Part shown: one piece after another, positions 17,387-27,134 of the stretch
Position numbering within the stretch: position 1 is the first letter of the stretch
How the letters are laid out: the number at the start of each line of letters is the position of its first letter
Assembly (NCBI RefSeq): GCF_033558715.1
Contig: NZ_CP114606.1
Span: 186,001 to 250,000 of the forward strand
DNA from: Acinetobacter sp. YWS30-1
GTDB lineage: Bacteria > Pseudomonadota > Gammaproteobacteria > Pseudomonadales > Moraxellaceae
Reading direction: 5' to 3'
Length of the DNA stretch: 64,000 nt
Position numbers and translations under genes: made by a program
The notes under the pieces: generated by a model
What the model was told of the DNA's origin: nothing
Seen by the model: only the letters and a program-made list of their open reading frames with translations
Database searches by the model: none

Positions 17387-18250
17387 ATGCAACAACTGAG
17401 ATGTTATAAAGAATTTCCGGTCTGGTCACAGCAAGCTATTCCACAAGGGTTCAAGCAGCCACATAATACCAAAGCGGGGACTTGGGCAAAGCTGACCGTT
17501 CTTAAAGGTGAGCTGCATTTTGCCATGCTGGATCAGTCAGGTCATATACAGTCTGAACATGTATTTACGCCAGAGCAGCAACCACCGTTTATTGAGCCAC
17601 AGGTGTGGCATAAGATTATTTCTGCCAGTGAAGATGCAGAATGTCAGCTGCGTTTTTACTGCAAACCTGAGAATTACTTCAGCAAAAAATATCAGCTAAG
17701 CCCGACTCATTCGGAAATTCTGGCGGCTATGCCGTATTTAAAGGGTGGCCGTGCGCTGGATGTCGGTTGTGGTTCAGGCCGCAATTCGCTGTATTTGAGC
17801 CAGAACGGTTTTGAAGTCAACGCCTGGGATGTGAATGAAAATAGTCTGCAGACCTTAAGACAAATCATTCAGGCCGAAGAAATCGGGAATATTCAGGTTC
17901 AGCAACGGGATTTAAATTTTGACCCCAGTATTCAGGGCCAATATGACTTTATCTGCTGTACGGTAGTGATGATGTTCCTGCAGGCCGATACCATTCCACC
18001 TCTTATTGCACAGATGCAGCAGGCGACAGTGCCGGGCGGTTATAACCTGATTGTCTGTGCGATGGATACCGATGATATTTCGGCACAGCCAGACTTTCCG
18101 TTTAGTTTTAAGCCGGGACAGCTCAGTGCCTATTATGAAGGCTGGAATATTGTGAAATACAATGAAGATATCGGTGAGCTATACCGTGTCGATGAGCAGG
18201 GCCAGCGGATTAAGCAGCATTTTGCCACCATGTTGGCGCAGAAGGTTTAA
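17387..18250 (+). CDS. tehB: Tellurite-resistance type SAM methyltransferase TehB (long form)
   Basis: 287 residues. The N-terminal ~90 residues form the cupin-like TehB-associated domain (LRCYKEFPVWSQQAIPQGF through VWHKIISAS). The SAM-dependent methyltransferase domain follows, with motif I ALDVGCGSGRNSLYL near 125-139 and a later TVVMMFLQAD segment. This two-domain layout and length match Haemophilus-type TehB rather than the shorter E. coli protein. TehB homologues methylate tellurite or selenite and can contribute to oxidant tolerance. No tehA is beside it. The gene appears monocistronic, ending at a bidirectional hairpin. Confidence 0.88.
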   Translation: MQQLRCYKEFPVWSQQAIPQGFKQPHNTKAGTWAKLTVLKGELHFAMLDQSGHIQSEHVFTPEQQPPFIEPQVWHKIISASEDAECQLRFYCKPENYFSKKYQLSPTHSEILAAMPYLKGGRALDVGCGSGRNSLYLSQNGFEVNAWDVNENSLQTLRQIIQAEEIGNIQVQQRDLNFDPSIQGQYDFICCTVVMMFLQADTIPPLIAQMQQATVPGGYNLIVCAMDTDDISAQPDFPFSFKPGQLSAYYEGWNIVKYNEDIGELYRVDEQGQRIKQHFATMLAQKV

Positions 18251-18298
18251 ATAAGATTAAGTCTTTTAATTCCTGAAAATAAATTAAATCATCCAAAA

Positions 18299-18328
18299 TA
18301 AAAAAGATGTCAAGCTGACATCTTTTTT
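18299..18328. terminator. Bidirectional terminator between tehB and the Ala-rich protein
   Basis: AAAAGATGTCA / TGACATCTTTT stem with AGC loop and A/T runs on both sides. Confidence 0.9.
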
Positions 18329-18342
18329 ATGCTTAAAAAATC

Positions 18343-18840
18343 TTAAGCCGCTTTTTTAAACCAAGAGAACCAGCCTTTTTTCTCGGCTTTTACAGCTGCT
18401 TCAGCAGGTGCTGCTTCTACTGGTTGAGCTGCTGCAGCTTTTACTTCTTCAGCTTTGGCTACAGTTGCTTCTTTTACTTCAGCAGTTTTTACAGCTGCAT
18501 CAGTTTTCACAGCTTCTACTTTAGTATCCGCTACAGTTTTTGCTGCTACCACTTTAGCGTTCGCTGCTTCTTTAGTTTGAGCAGCTTGTTGTTGAGCTGT
18601 TTCTACTTTAGCGACAACTGCTTGTTTTTCAGCAGTAGCTTTGACAGCAGTATCTTGTGCTTTAACGGTTGCAGTCGCTACTTTTGCTTGTGCAGGCGCG
18701 GTTGCTTGTTGAGTAGTTTGAGCTGCAACAGTTTTTGCTTGTTCTTTCATTGCAGCAACAGGAGAAACTGTTGTAGAAGCCATAGCAGAAGCTGAAGTTG
18801 CAACGATAGCAGTTGCTAGAAGTATTTTAAGCATTTTCAT
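18343..18840 (-). CDS. Exported Ala/Lys/Val-rich helical repeat protein
   Basis: 165 residues from the start MKMLKILLATAIVATSASAMA, which has GGGG seven bases upstream; an ATG four codons earlier is possible. After the signal peptide the sequence is almost only A, K, V, T, E and Q in histone-H1- or LEA-like patterns (ATVKAQDTAVKATAEKQ, AVKTAEVKEATVAKAEEVK). It ends in GWFSWFKKAA, an aromatic amphipathic tail that could dock to a membrane. Such composition predicts a long, flexible, stress-type helix. The unusual codon run is compositional and not a sign of transfer. Function unknown. Confidence 0.7.
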   Translation of the reverse strand: MKMLKILLATAIVATSASAMASTTVSPVAAMKEQAKTVAAQTTQQATAPAQAKVATATVKAQDTAVKATAEKQAVVAKVETAQQQAAQTKEAANAKVVAAKTVADTKVEAVKTDAAVKTAEVKEATVAKAEEVKAAAAQPVEAAPAEAAVKAEKKGWFSWFKKAA

Positions 18841-19014
18841 GCGTAACCCCATAAATAAAGGAGAGAAATGTGAGGCTATGATACGCTTGTCAAATATAAG
18901 TGGCTGATGAATAAGTTTTTATTGGTTGAATATTCAACTAAATTTACAAAGGGATAACACTTTGGTTGTTAAATAACTATAATCGTGAAAAATATATAAT
19001 TAATAGAGGGTTAG

Positions 19015-19479
19015 GTGAGCGGGCTAGAAACAAATGGTTATATTACATGTGCTTCTTGTAATACAATAAATAAGCTTCATGAGATTGGTGAACAAGGTCT
19101 TTATCATTGTGGTACTTGCCAAAATCCATTAATTTTCATTAATAAAGAAAAACCTAAATCAGGTTTTATGAAAATTCTTGTTATTGCTGGATTGAGTGGG
19201 GTTGCTGGTGGTGTAGGCATAGATCAAATAAAAGACGCTCTCAAACCCACTGAAATTAATTATTCGAGAATACAAACTAATTGGACTGATAAGCAGGTTA
19301 GGCAGTTTGATCTTAATTGTAAGGCAAATTTGGCTATGCAAAAGAAAAGATGGGATGCTGAACGTATTGATAAGACATGCACATGTTTTACGACGTACAT
19401 AGTTGAAAATACTAATTATCCACTCTGGGGTGAGTTAGATCCTAAAGTGGTTGATGCAGGTACAAATGAATGCATTTAG
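19015..19479 (+). CDS. Zinc-ribbon membrane protein of unknown function
   Basis: 154 residues starting at GTG, with AGAGGG upstream. The N-terminus has two CxxC pairs (CASC and CGTC, about residues 13-38) forming a likely zinc ribbon. A single hydrophobic segment follows (about 52-68, MKILVIAGLSGVAGGVG), then a C-terminal part with four more cysteines (LNCKANL, DKTCTCF, TNECI). The DNA is visibly more AT-rich than flanking core genes. The last ten bases overlap the start of the next gene, so the two are translationally coupled. I do not recognise the family. Confidence 0.65.
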   Translation: MSGLETNGYITCASCNTINKLHEIGEQGLYHCGTCQNPLIFINKEKPKSGFMKILVIAGLSGVAGGVGIDQIKDALKPTEINYSRIQTNWTDKQVRQFDLNCKANLAMQKKRWDAERIDKTCTCFTTYIVENTNYPLWGELDPKVVDAGTNECI

Positions 19480-19805
19480 AAAATAATGAAAAAGATCAAT
19501 TAAATTTAAACCCTAATTTGGAAAAGTTTTTAAACTTAATTGAAGAAGTTTATACAGGTAATTTAAAGGCTTTTAGCGATGCATTTTCCGATGAAGATGC
19601 TTCTTTTTATGAGCGCTTAAAAAAAGATATTCAGAGGGCAAAACAAGGGTCATTAACCATTAAGAAAGAAGATGCATTGAAGAAATATATATTTTTTCTT
19701 GAATATAAACAGTGGGAAAAGAATACAGGCAATAAATTTTCTAAGAAATTAGATTTACAAATAGATACAGCAATTGAAGCCTTATGTAAGGCAACTGGGC
19801 AGTGA
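19470..19805 (+). CDS. Small helical protein coupled to the zinc-ribbon gene
   Basis: 111 residues, hydrophilic, predicted mostly helical, with no signal peptide or motif that I recognise. Its ATG lies ten bases before the upstream stop codon, so expression is coupled to the zinc-ribbon membrane protein. AT-rich like its neighbour. It converges on the Cys-tailed gene with about 19 bases between stops. The close packing suggests the two coupled genes were acquired as a unit. Confidence 0.6.
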   Translation: MHLENNEKDQLNLNPNLEKFLNLIEEVYTGNLKAFSDAFSDEDASFYERLKKDIQRAKQGSLTIKKEDALKKYIFFLEYKQWEKNTGNKFSKKLDLQIDTAIEALCKATGQ

Positions 19806-19824
19806 TACTGCCCAGTATAAAAAG

Positions 19825-20328
19825 CTATTTACATGCACCAGGTACACGACATGCACAGCTTGAAGGAGCGTGACAGGCGTGATCATCACCACAGCGTGCT
19901 TCAATTGTGAAATCAGGGTATGGGCCAAACCAAACTTCATAAAGTTCTTTAGTTCGCTGGAAAGTATTTTTCAAATTTTGTTGGTCGACTTCATCATGGA
20001 TTCCAAAATATGGATAGTGGTGCAGATAAGCTCCAAAAATTTTCAAGCAATCCATGTGGTAATTTCGAGTATCTAAAATGTGAGCATGCCAAAACTCATC
20101 AACAAGTTTATTAGGTACTAGCGTTTCTTTTGGATAGAAATATTTTAACGCTAGAAAACGTTTATATTCTTGCTCTGCAAATTCGCAAACTTTTTTTGAC
20201 ATGGTTGCTTCTTTACCTGATGTTAATTTAAATTTTAATTTATTGAAATTTAAACTCTCAACCGAAGTCGGCATGTTTGAGCTTGCTAGAGTAGCTTTAT
20301 GGTTAAAGTCTATTGCTAAATTTCCCAT
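19825..20328 (-). CDS. DUF1399/glycine-rich-domain-like protein with cysteine-rich tail
   Basis: 167 residues. The core VPNKLVDEFWHAHILDTRNYHMDCLKIFGAYLHHYPYFG (about residues 76-113) matches the His-rich signature of the GRPR/DUF1399 family (glycine-rich-domain-containing proteins). The family function is unknown. The C-terminal 22 residues hold five cysteines in a CxxxxxC, CxC, CxxxxxC pattern with two His (CGDDHACHAPSSCACRVPGAC), unlike the rest of the protein. This could be a metal-binding tail or a modified peptide segment. An internal Met at MSKKVCEF is an alternative start. The DNA is AT-rich. Confidence 0.65.
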   Translation of the reverse strand: MGNLAIDFNHKATLASSNMPTSVESLNFNKLKFKLTSGKEATMSKKVCEFAEQEYKRFLALKYFYPKETLVPNKLVDEFWHAHILDTRNYHMDCLKIFGAYLHHYPYFGIHDEVDQQNLKNTFQRTKELYEVWFGPYPDFTIEARCGDDHACHAPSSCACRVPGACK

Positions 20329-20415
20329 TTCTTTTTCCTTAGTAGGTTTATAGCGTTGTTGCTATGTAGGAAATATTGCCATGTAGCTTTATTTGGATTG
20401 GGGAATTTTAAGGGA

Positions 20416-20448
20416 CAAAAAAAACCCGCAAAAGCGGGTTTTTTTTTG
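20416..20448 (-). terminator. Terminator of fadBA
   Basis: AACCCGC / GCGGGTT stem with AAAA loop and long A/T tracts on both sides, directly after the fadA stop. Confidence 0.93.
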
Positions 20449-20465
20449 ATCTTGGTATTTAAGAA

Positions 20466-21638
<1,173 letters not shown>

Positions 21639-21650
21639 TCACGTCACTCC

Positions 21651-23801
21651 TTAACCGTAGAATTTTTTGTTGTTAGCAGCCATGTCGCGCAATGATTGCG
21701 GCGCTTCATAAGCCTTACCTAAGTGCGCGTATTTGTCGCAAAGTGCAACATACTCAGCTACACCAGTCTGGTCGATATAACGGCATGGACCACCACGGAA
21801 TGGAGGGAAACCTACACCCATGATCATCGCCATATCTGCTTCAGCCGGAGTTGCAACAATGTTGTCTTCCAGGCAACGAACAGTTTCGTTACAGAAAGCC
21901 AGCATCATACGGTCAATGATCTCTTGAGGATCAAATTCACGTTTTTCAGCAGTTGCAACAGATGCCACAAGCTCGTATGCAGTTGGATCAACCACTTTGG
22001 CTTTTTTGCCTTTACGGTCAAGTTCGTATTTGTAGAAACCAACGTCATTCTTTTGACCCAGACGGTTGTTTTCGTACATCACTTGGATTGAACCTTTGAA
22101 ATCAGGTTTCATACGATCCGGGAAGCCTTCAGCCATCACTTCTGCACCGTGAACGCCAGTATCGATACCAACCACGTCCATCAGGTAAGCAGGACCCATA
22201 GGCCAGCCGAATTTTTCCATCACTTTGTCGATTTGCTGGAAGTCAGCACCATCTTTCAGTAACAGGTCAAATGCACCGAAGTAAGGGAACAGTACGCGGT
22301 TTACCAGGAAGCCCGGGCAGTCATTCACTACGATTGGTGTTTTACCCATTTTCTGAGCAAGCACAACAGTCGTTGCAATCGCTTCAGCAGAAGTCCTCTC
22401 ACCACGAATCACTTCTACCAATGGCATCATGTGTACCGGGTTAAAGAAGTGCATACCCACGAAGTTTTCAGGACGTTCCAGATTTTCAGCCAGACGCGTA
22501 ATTGAAATCGTAGATGTGTTCGACGCAATAATCGTGTTTTCACGTACTTTAGATTCAGTTTCTTTCAGTACGATACCTTTCACTTTCGGGTTTTCAGTTA
22601 CTGCTTCGATCACGATGTCGACTTCTTTAAACTCGTCATAGCTTAAAGTAGGACGGATGCGAGCAAGAGTTTCACCCATTTGCGCCGGTTTCATTTTCTT
22701 GCGTTCAACCTGCTTGGTCAGCAGTTTATTCGCTTCAGACATACCCAGTGCAAGTTGCTGGTTACCGATGTCTTTCATGATGATTGGAGTGCCTTTGCTT
22801 GCCGCCTGGTAAGCAATACCACCACCCATGATCCCTGCGCCTAGAACGGCAGCCTGGTTCACTGGATGTGCACCTTGTTCATATTTTTTAGAAGTTTTCT
22901 TCACCACCTGGTCGTTCATGAACAGACCGATTAACGCACCCGCTTGTGGAGTTACCGCAGCTTTCGCAAAGCCTTGAGCTTCAACTTTTAACGCTTCATC
23001 GCGGTGTAAGCTTGCACCTGCCTGAAGAGAATCAAGCAATAGTTTTGGCGCCGGGTATTGAGCAGGGTTTGCTTTTGCAAGAACCGCACCTTTCGCCGTA
23101 TTGAATGCCATCATTTGCTCAAGCATGTTCAGCTTGATTGGATCCAGTTTTTCCTGGCGTTTTGCCTGCCAGTCTAAACGACCGTGAATTGCCTGTTTCA
23201 CCAGGTCAATCGCAGCATCTTTCAGTTTGTCTGCAGCCACAACCGCATCAACAGCACCATCTTTCAGTGCAGCAGCCGGTTTTTTCGGAGTAGCCATGGC
23301 CATCCATTCAACTGCATTGTCGATACCGATCAGACGGCTTAAGCGAACCGTACCACCGAAACCAGGGAAGATACCAAGTTTGATTTCAGGCAGGCCGACT
23401 TGCGCCTGTTCTGACATCACACGGTAGTCACAGACTAAGCACATCTCGAAACCGCCACCTAGTGCCATACCGTTAATCGCGGCAACTTTAGGAATGTCCA
23501 GGTCTTCGAAGCTGTTAAAAATTTCATGAACTGGTAGTGCCCAGTCAACAATTGCCTGTTCGCCTTGAGCAAAGTTATCGCCGAATTCAGTAATGTCAGC
23601 ACCTACAATAAATGTAGACTTACCTGAAGTCACGATTAAACCCTGAATGTCAGCAGCGGAAACTGCGTCAATCGCAGCCTTGAAATCTTCAATCGTTGCA
23701 CGGTTGAATTTGTTAACCGACTCACCTTGTAAGTCAAAGCGGAATTCTGCAATTCCGTCCTCAAGCATTTGGACGGTAATGGCATTGCCAGCGTGGATCA
23801 T
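21651..23801 (-). CDS. fadB: Fatty oxidation complex alpha subunit FadB
   Basis: 716 residues from the ATG at 23801 ([11 protein letters not shown]), which has AAGGAGA upstream; an open frame continues 51 codons further but reads as leader. The N-terminal ~190 residues are the enoyl-CoA hydratase/isomerase domain, with [16 protein letters not shown] and a second oxyanion-loop region. From about residue 320 the 3-hydroxyacyl-CoA dehydrogenase begins with the NAD-binding [32 protein letters not shown] carries the catalytic His. Near-standard length. Forms the multienzyme complex with FadA. Confidence 0.97.
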   Translation of the reverse strand: MIHAGNAITVQMLEDGIAEFRFDLQGESVNKFNRATIEDFKAAIDAVSAADIQGLIVTSGKSTFIVGADITEFGDNFAQGEQAIVDWALPVHEIFNSFEDLDIPKVAAINGMALGGGFEMCLVCDYRVMSEQAQVGLPEIKLGIFPGFGGTVRLSRLIGIDNAVEWMAMATPKKPAAALKDGAVDAVVAADKLKDAAIDLVKQAIHGRLDWQAKRQEKLDPIKLNMLEQMMAFNTAKGAVLAKANPAQYPAPKLLLDSLQAGASLHRDEALKVEAQGFAKAAVTPQAGALIGLFMNDQVVKKTSKKYEQGAHPVNQAAVLGAGIMGGGIAYQAASKGTPIIMKDIGNQQLALGMSEANKLLTKQVERKKMKPAQMGETLARIRPTLSYDEFKEVDIVIEAVTENPKVKGIVLKETESKVRENTIIASNTSTISITRLAENLERPENFVGMHFFNPVHMMPLVEVIRGERTSAEAIATTVVLAQKMGKTPIVVNDCPGFLVNRVLFPYFGAFDLLLKDGADFQQIDKVMEKFGWPMGPAYLMDVVGIDTGVHGAEVMAEGFPDRMKPDFKGSIQVMYENNRLGQKNDVGFYKYELDRKGKKAKVVDPTAYELVASVATAEKREFDPQEIIDRMMLAFCNETVRCLEDNIVATPAEADMAMIMGVGFPPFRGGPCRYIDQTGVAEYVALCDKYAHLGKAYEAPQSLRDMAANNKKFYG

Positions 23802-24290
23802 GCCCTGATCTCCTTTATTTTGGAGGACTTCTAAGTTGATGTTGTGAAGCAAGCGCGCATTTCCCGCGCACTTTTTTACTTCGCTAATCTTACGATAACT
23901 ATATCCAAAAAGAACAACACAAGTTGTATCAAGCCGTGACGCAAGGGTCATCAATTTTCATCGCTCAATCAAGGCGTTGTCATGTCCGGAATACAGTGAA
24001 CCGTTATCGCAGTGTAATGAAGTTATTGTTTCAATTTCACTTTTTTATTGCTGTCGCGCTGTTTTTATAACGTAAATTGACCAGATAGGGAATGTTTGCT
24101 GTGTGGTGTTTTGGTCAAAATAGTCAATTGAGATTCAAATTATTCGATACGGATGTAAGAAAATGTATGCAACGCTGTGTTCTACAAGCGGGTAGGGAGA
24201 GCAAAAGCAGCTTTGTTATAATGCGGCCCAGATGTGACTTTTTTATTTTTCCCCGTTCTTTTTTAGGGCTAGGATTTTTTGGGTATTGAT
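23802..24290. other. Divergent fadB-lpxO spacer
   Basis: 489 bp without a credible gene. It must hold the start signals of both fadBA and lpxO. An extended -10 (TGT then TATAAT at 24217-24222) faces lpxO. I could not find a palindrome matching the PsrA or FadR consensus. A 65-codon frame at 24092-24289 lacks a start signal and is not accepted. Confidence 0.5.
24214..24222 (+). promoter_or_regulatory. Extended -10 promoter of lpxO
   Basis: TGTTATAAT is a good extended -10 box. No clear -35 lies at the usual distance. The start codon of lpxO is about 70 bases downstream. Confidence 0.5.
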
Positions 24291-25208
24291 ATGCTTAAGT
24301 GGATTATTTTGGCCATCTTTGTCATCTCAGCGTTATATATTCAGCGACGTGGCACAGTTCGGCATTCTTTTTATCGCCAGTTTTTTGACCATTCGACCCT
24401 GTTTGCACCGATCAATTTTCTGATGTACGCCTTTTCAAGCGTACCGAATCAGCCTTATATCGATACGCAGCATTTTAAAGACCTAAAAGTGCTGGATGAA
24501 AACTGGGAAATGATTCGTGACGAAGCACAGGCACTCTATCAAAAAGGCGGGATCAAGGCTTCGAGCAAATATGATGACCTGGGGTTTAACTCATTTTTTA
24601 AGACTGGCTGGAAACGCTTCTATTTAAAATGGTATGACTCGGCGCATCCCTCTGCAGCAGAACTCTGCCCAAAAACTACCGTCTTGCTCAAAACTTTGCC
24701 TACCATTAAAGCGGCCATGTTTACCGAGCTGGCACCCGATAGCCGTTTGGTCCGTCATCGTGACCCTTATGCCGGTTCATTGCGTTATCACTTGGGCTTA
24801 ATGACCCCGAATGATGACCGCTGCTTTATCGATGTCGATGGTCAGCGTTATTCCTGGCGCGACGGCGAGAGCGTGGTATTTGATGAAACCTATATTCATT
24901 ATGCCGAAAACAAGACTGACCAGAACCGGATCATTTTCTTTGCTGATGTCGAGCGACCTTTAAAAACCCGCTGGATGGAACGCTTCAATCACTGGTTTGG
25001 TAAAAAAGTGATGACAGCAGCCAGTTCACCGAATGAGGTTGGGGATCAGACTGGTGGCTTAAACAAAGTCTTTGGTTATGTCTATCAACTCCGGGTAAAA
25101 GCCAAAGCTTTAAAAGCACAGAACCGCCAGCTGTACTATTTCCTGAAATGGTTCCTGATGCTGGGTATTTTCTTCCTGATCTTTATTCGTCCTTATCTGT
25201 TTGCCTAA
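24291..25208 (+). CDS. lpxO: Lipid A hydroxylase LpxO (aspartyl/asparaginyl beta-hydroxylase family)
   Basis: 305 residues. Fe(II)/2-oxoglutarate dioxygenase that 2-hydroxylates the secondary acyl chain of lipid A at the inner membrane. An N-terminal anchor helix (about 3-18) and a C-terminal helix (LKWFLMLGIFFLIFI) flank the cytoplasmic domain. LVRHRDPYAGSLRYHLGL carries the first iron-binding histidine; VVFDETYIHYAENKTDQNRIIFFADVERPL carries the second histidine and the 2-oxoglutarate arginine. The ATG at 24291 is chosen; a TTG four codons upstream is poorer. Its terminator is interrupted by the insertion sequence that follows. Confidence 0.92.
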   Translation: MLKWIILAIFVISALYIQRRGTVRHSFYRQFFDHSTLFAPINFLMYAFSSVPNQPYIDTQHFKDLKVLDENWEMIRDEAQALYQKGGIKASSKYDDLGFNSFFKTGWKRFYLKWYDSAHPSAAELCPKTTVLLKTLPTIKAAMFTELAPDSRLVRHRDPYAGSLRYHLGLMTPNDDRCFIDVDGQRYSWRDGESVVFDETYIHYAENKTDQNRIIFFADVERPLKTRWMERFNHWFGKKVMTAASSPNEVGDQTGGLNKVFGYVYQLRVKAKALKAQNRQLYYFLKWFLMLGIFFLIFIRPYLFA

Positions 25209-25231
25209 GCTGCAACATAAAAAATAAAGCG

Positions 25232-25241
25232 CCCACATGGG
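25232..25241 (+). repeat. Left target-site duplication of the IS
   Basis: CCCACATGGG, repeated exactly at 26633-26642 on the other side of the element. Confidence 0.9.
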
Positions 25242-25242
25242 T

Positions 25243-25279
25243 AATGCCAGTCAGTTAAGAGATTGACTGGCATTTTTTT
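25243..25279 (+). terminator. Terminator formed by the IS left end
   Basis: AATGCCAGTCA (25243-25253) pairs with TGACTGGCATT (25264-25274): an 11-bp stem with a 10-nt loop, with a T run 25273-25279. It would stop transcripts entering the element from lpxO. Confidence 0.75.
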
Positions 25280-26589
25280 GGGTATTTCTGTGGTTTCCCT
25301 TTCACAACTCGTGGGTAGTTTCTACTTCTTTTTTTCGGTAAAACATACCTTTTAGATTTTTCCATTAAACTTTCTAGATGTTTAGGCAAATTACCTGCGG
25401 AAGCCAAAGAATCAAACTTCAATAGGTTAAGGATAGCAATAGAGGTAATATGAAAGCTCATTCTCAAAGGACTGACTTTTGCACGTTGCGCCATATATTT
25501 CATTTGTCTTCTTAGAATATTATAGGCAATAAAGACTCCCCATAATTCTTGATAAATCAAGGCAGGTTGTTTACTCCTTAAATGCTTCCCTTCCTGTAAG
25601 TTACTCTTGATTTCTTGGTAACACATTTCTATTTCCCAACGCTGGGCATAGAGTTTTGCTAAAGCTAATAATGGATATCTCTTTGAATCTATTAGTGAAG
25701 TGATATAACGTCTAATCTTACCTGCCTGCTCAACCTCAATGAGACGTGCCTCCCAATAGTCTCCTAAGGCTGGATTAAGTTTTTTAGCTCTTGTTGATAT
25801 CGGCATTCTAATATGAAAGTCATGTTGCGAATTACGCTCCACAATCTCATACCGTAAATTATCTTTTGCACGCATAAGCCAATGACTTTCTTCTGCACGT
25901 TTTTGCCACCCGATGAGAAAATCTGCAGAGAAATAGGCTCGATCAAATAGGGTAATACTGTGTGAACAAGGAGATAATTGGCTTGCCAGTGTGAGTTCAC
26001 CTTGATCCATACTGCCTATTTGAGCATCTATAATTTCATGGGTCGCGGTATTTACTAAGCAGGTTGCTCTCACTTGTGGATAAGGAGCATCAGCAGTTTT
26101 TCCTTTAGATGAACCAAAGTGTGCAAAATTCTCATCTGTATAAGGCATAGACCAAACAACACCATCAACAGCGCACACACTCAGACCGTGAAAGTTTGAG
26201 TATTGCTGCTGAGATTCTTCAAACCAGGCTTGGCTAAGTAAAGAAAATAGCGCATTTAAAGGTTCTGATCCTAAACGTTGTCGTGCTTGTACTACTGCGC
26301 TAGGAACACAATATTCTGTTGTACCAAATACAAGTTTTAGCTGTTCTACGACATATCCGATAGGTTGATTTCGAAATAAAGCGAGTCCAATGACAAGCCA
26401 CACCACATGTTCAGCAGGTAACTTCCTTCTTCTAATTGATGCCTTACCTGTTTGATGCAGACTTTCCTCAATCCAGTTGAAATCAATAAATTCACTAAAA
26501 TGGCTAAGTGAAGGTAAAGAATGTTGAAGGGTGCAATCTAAATTTTCAGATAAAGTCATAAAAAAATGAGCGTATTTACATACACTCAT
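25255..26589 (-). CDS. IS4-group DDE transposase
   Basis: 444 residues. The RNase-H-like DDE domain shows CAVDGVVWSMP (first Asp), ITLFDRAYFSADFL (second Asp) and the IS4 signature YAQRWEIEMCYQEIK, fitting Y-x2-R-x3-E-x6-K with the catalytic Glu. N-terminal RRRKLPAEHVVWLVIGLAL and C-terminal YPRVVKGKPQKYP also resemble E. coli IS4 transposase. The stop codon lies inside the left inverted repeat. The first ATG sits in an inverted repeat (ATGAGTGTAT / ATACGCTCAT); the Met ten codons later (26559) may be the working start, in which case the hairpin could limit expression from outside transcripts. Frame intact. Confidence 0.95.
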   Translation of the reverse strand: MSVCKYAHFFMTLSENLDCTLQHSLPSLSHFSEFIDFNWIEESLHQTGKASIRRRKLPAEHVVWLVIGLALFRNQPIGYVVEQLKLVFGTTEYCVPSAVVQARQRLGSEPLNALFSLLSQAWFEESQQQYSNFHGLSVCAVDGVVWSMPYTDENFAHFGSSKGKTADAPYPQVRATCLVNTATHEIIDAQIGSMDQGELTLASQLSPCSHSITLFDRAYFSADFLIGWQKRAEESHWLMRAKDNLRYEIVERNSQHDFHIRMPISTRAKKLNPALGDYWEARLIEVEQAGKIRRYITSLIDSKRYPLLALAKLYAQRWEIEMCYQEIKSNLQEGKHLRSKQPALIYQELWGVFIAYNILRRQMKYMAQRAKVSPLRMSFHITSIAILNLLKFDSLASAGNLPKHLESLMEKSKRYVLPKKRSRNYPRVVKGKPQKYPKKCQSIS

Positions 26590-26632
26590 TTTTACTACAT
26601 TTTACTAATATTTGCTTAACTGACTGGCATTA

Positions 26633-26642
26633 CCCACATGGG
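26633..26642 (+). repeat. Right target-site duplication of the IS
   Basis: CCCACATGGG, identical to 25232-25241. The T run of the original lpxO terminator follows it. Confidence 0.9.
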
Positions 26643-26714
26643 CGTTTTTTATTACTTGCAGAGATTCACCACATCATTCTGATTTTGTGTAAGATAAAAC
26701 AAAATAGGGGGAAG

Positions 26715-27134
26715 ATGATGCGTGTATTTCGTTCCAAAAAAGACTGGTGGCTGCTGGCATTTTTGATCTGTATGAGCGGTTTGTTATTGCAATTATTACT
26801 GACCATGCAGGCCAAAGGGACGATGGCTCAATATCCGGTGCATACCGCAGTCTATATACTTACAATCCTCTTGGTCTGGTGGCCGGTTTGGAGTACCCGT
26901 TATATCGTGCAGGATGGGCAGTTGATTATCAAAAGCTTGTGGCTGACCTGGCAAATTCCGCTTGGTTCGATTCAGAATATCCAGCCTACAGATCACTCAG
27001 AAATTGCACCTGCTTTGTCTTTCAAGCGTTTAAAAGTTAGCTATATGCTGGCAGATCAACAAAAGTATGTCCTGATTTCACCTAAAGACCCGGATGCATT
27101 GATTCAGGCGATTCAAGCACATCAAACAGTTTAA
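26715..27134 (+). CDS. PH-like (bPH) membrane protein
   Basis: 139 residues from the ATG at 26715 with GGGGGA upstream; an in-frame start ten codons earlier is less likely. Two membrane helices (about 12-32 and 44-62) are followed by a small beta-rich cytoplasmic domain, WSTRYIVQDGQLIIKSLWLTWQIPLGSIQNIQP, resembling bacterial pleckstrin-homology domains of two-helix membrane proteins. The family role is unknown. The last four bases overlap the end of the convergent ATPase gene. Confidence 0.75.
   Translation: MMRVFRSKKDWWLLAFLICMSGLLLQLLLTMQAKGTMAQYPVHTAVYILTILLVWWPVWSTRYIVQDGQLIIKSLWLTWQIPLGSIQNIQPTDHSEIAPALSFKRLKVSYMLADQQKYVLISPKDPDALIQAIQAHQTV

Larger units (their letters stand above)
25242..26632 (-). 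mobile_element. IS4-family (IS4 group) insertion sequence, complete
   Basis: 1391 bp bounded by perfect 18-bp inverted repeats (TAATGCCAGTCAGTTAAG at 25242-25259, complement at 26615-26632) and a 10-bp target duplication. The repeat start TAATGCC-N-TCAGTTAAG closely resembles the ends of E. coli IS4. One intact transposase fills it. Joining the flanks restores a perfect lpxO terminator (CGCCCA-CA-TGGGCG-T6), so the element landed inside that hairpin. The intact gene, ends and duplication indicate recent arrival. Confidence 0.95.

Noticed and set aside
17204-17395. 63-codon minus-strand frame before tehB
   Set aside because: It covers the tehB leader, has no start signal and no family-like features.
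18424-18795. Ser/Cys/Phe-rich plus-strand frame opposite the Ala-rich protein
   Set aside because: Antisense of a strongly biased gene; composition is a mirror artefact.
23802-24090. PsrA/FadR operator at fadBA
   Set aside because: No GAAAC-N-GTTTC-type palindrome was found; only a partial GAAGTTATTGTTTC.
24092-24289. 65-codon frame in the fadB-lpxO spacer
   Set aside because: No ribosome site, no recognisable composition, and it overlaps the lpxO promoter region.
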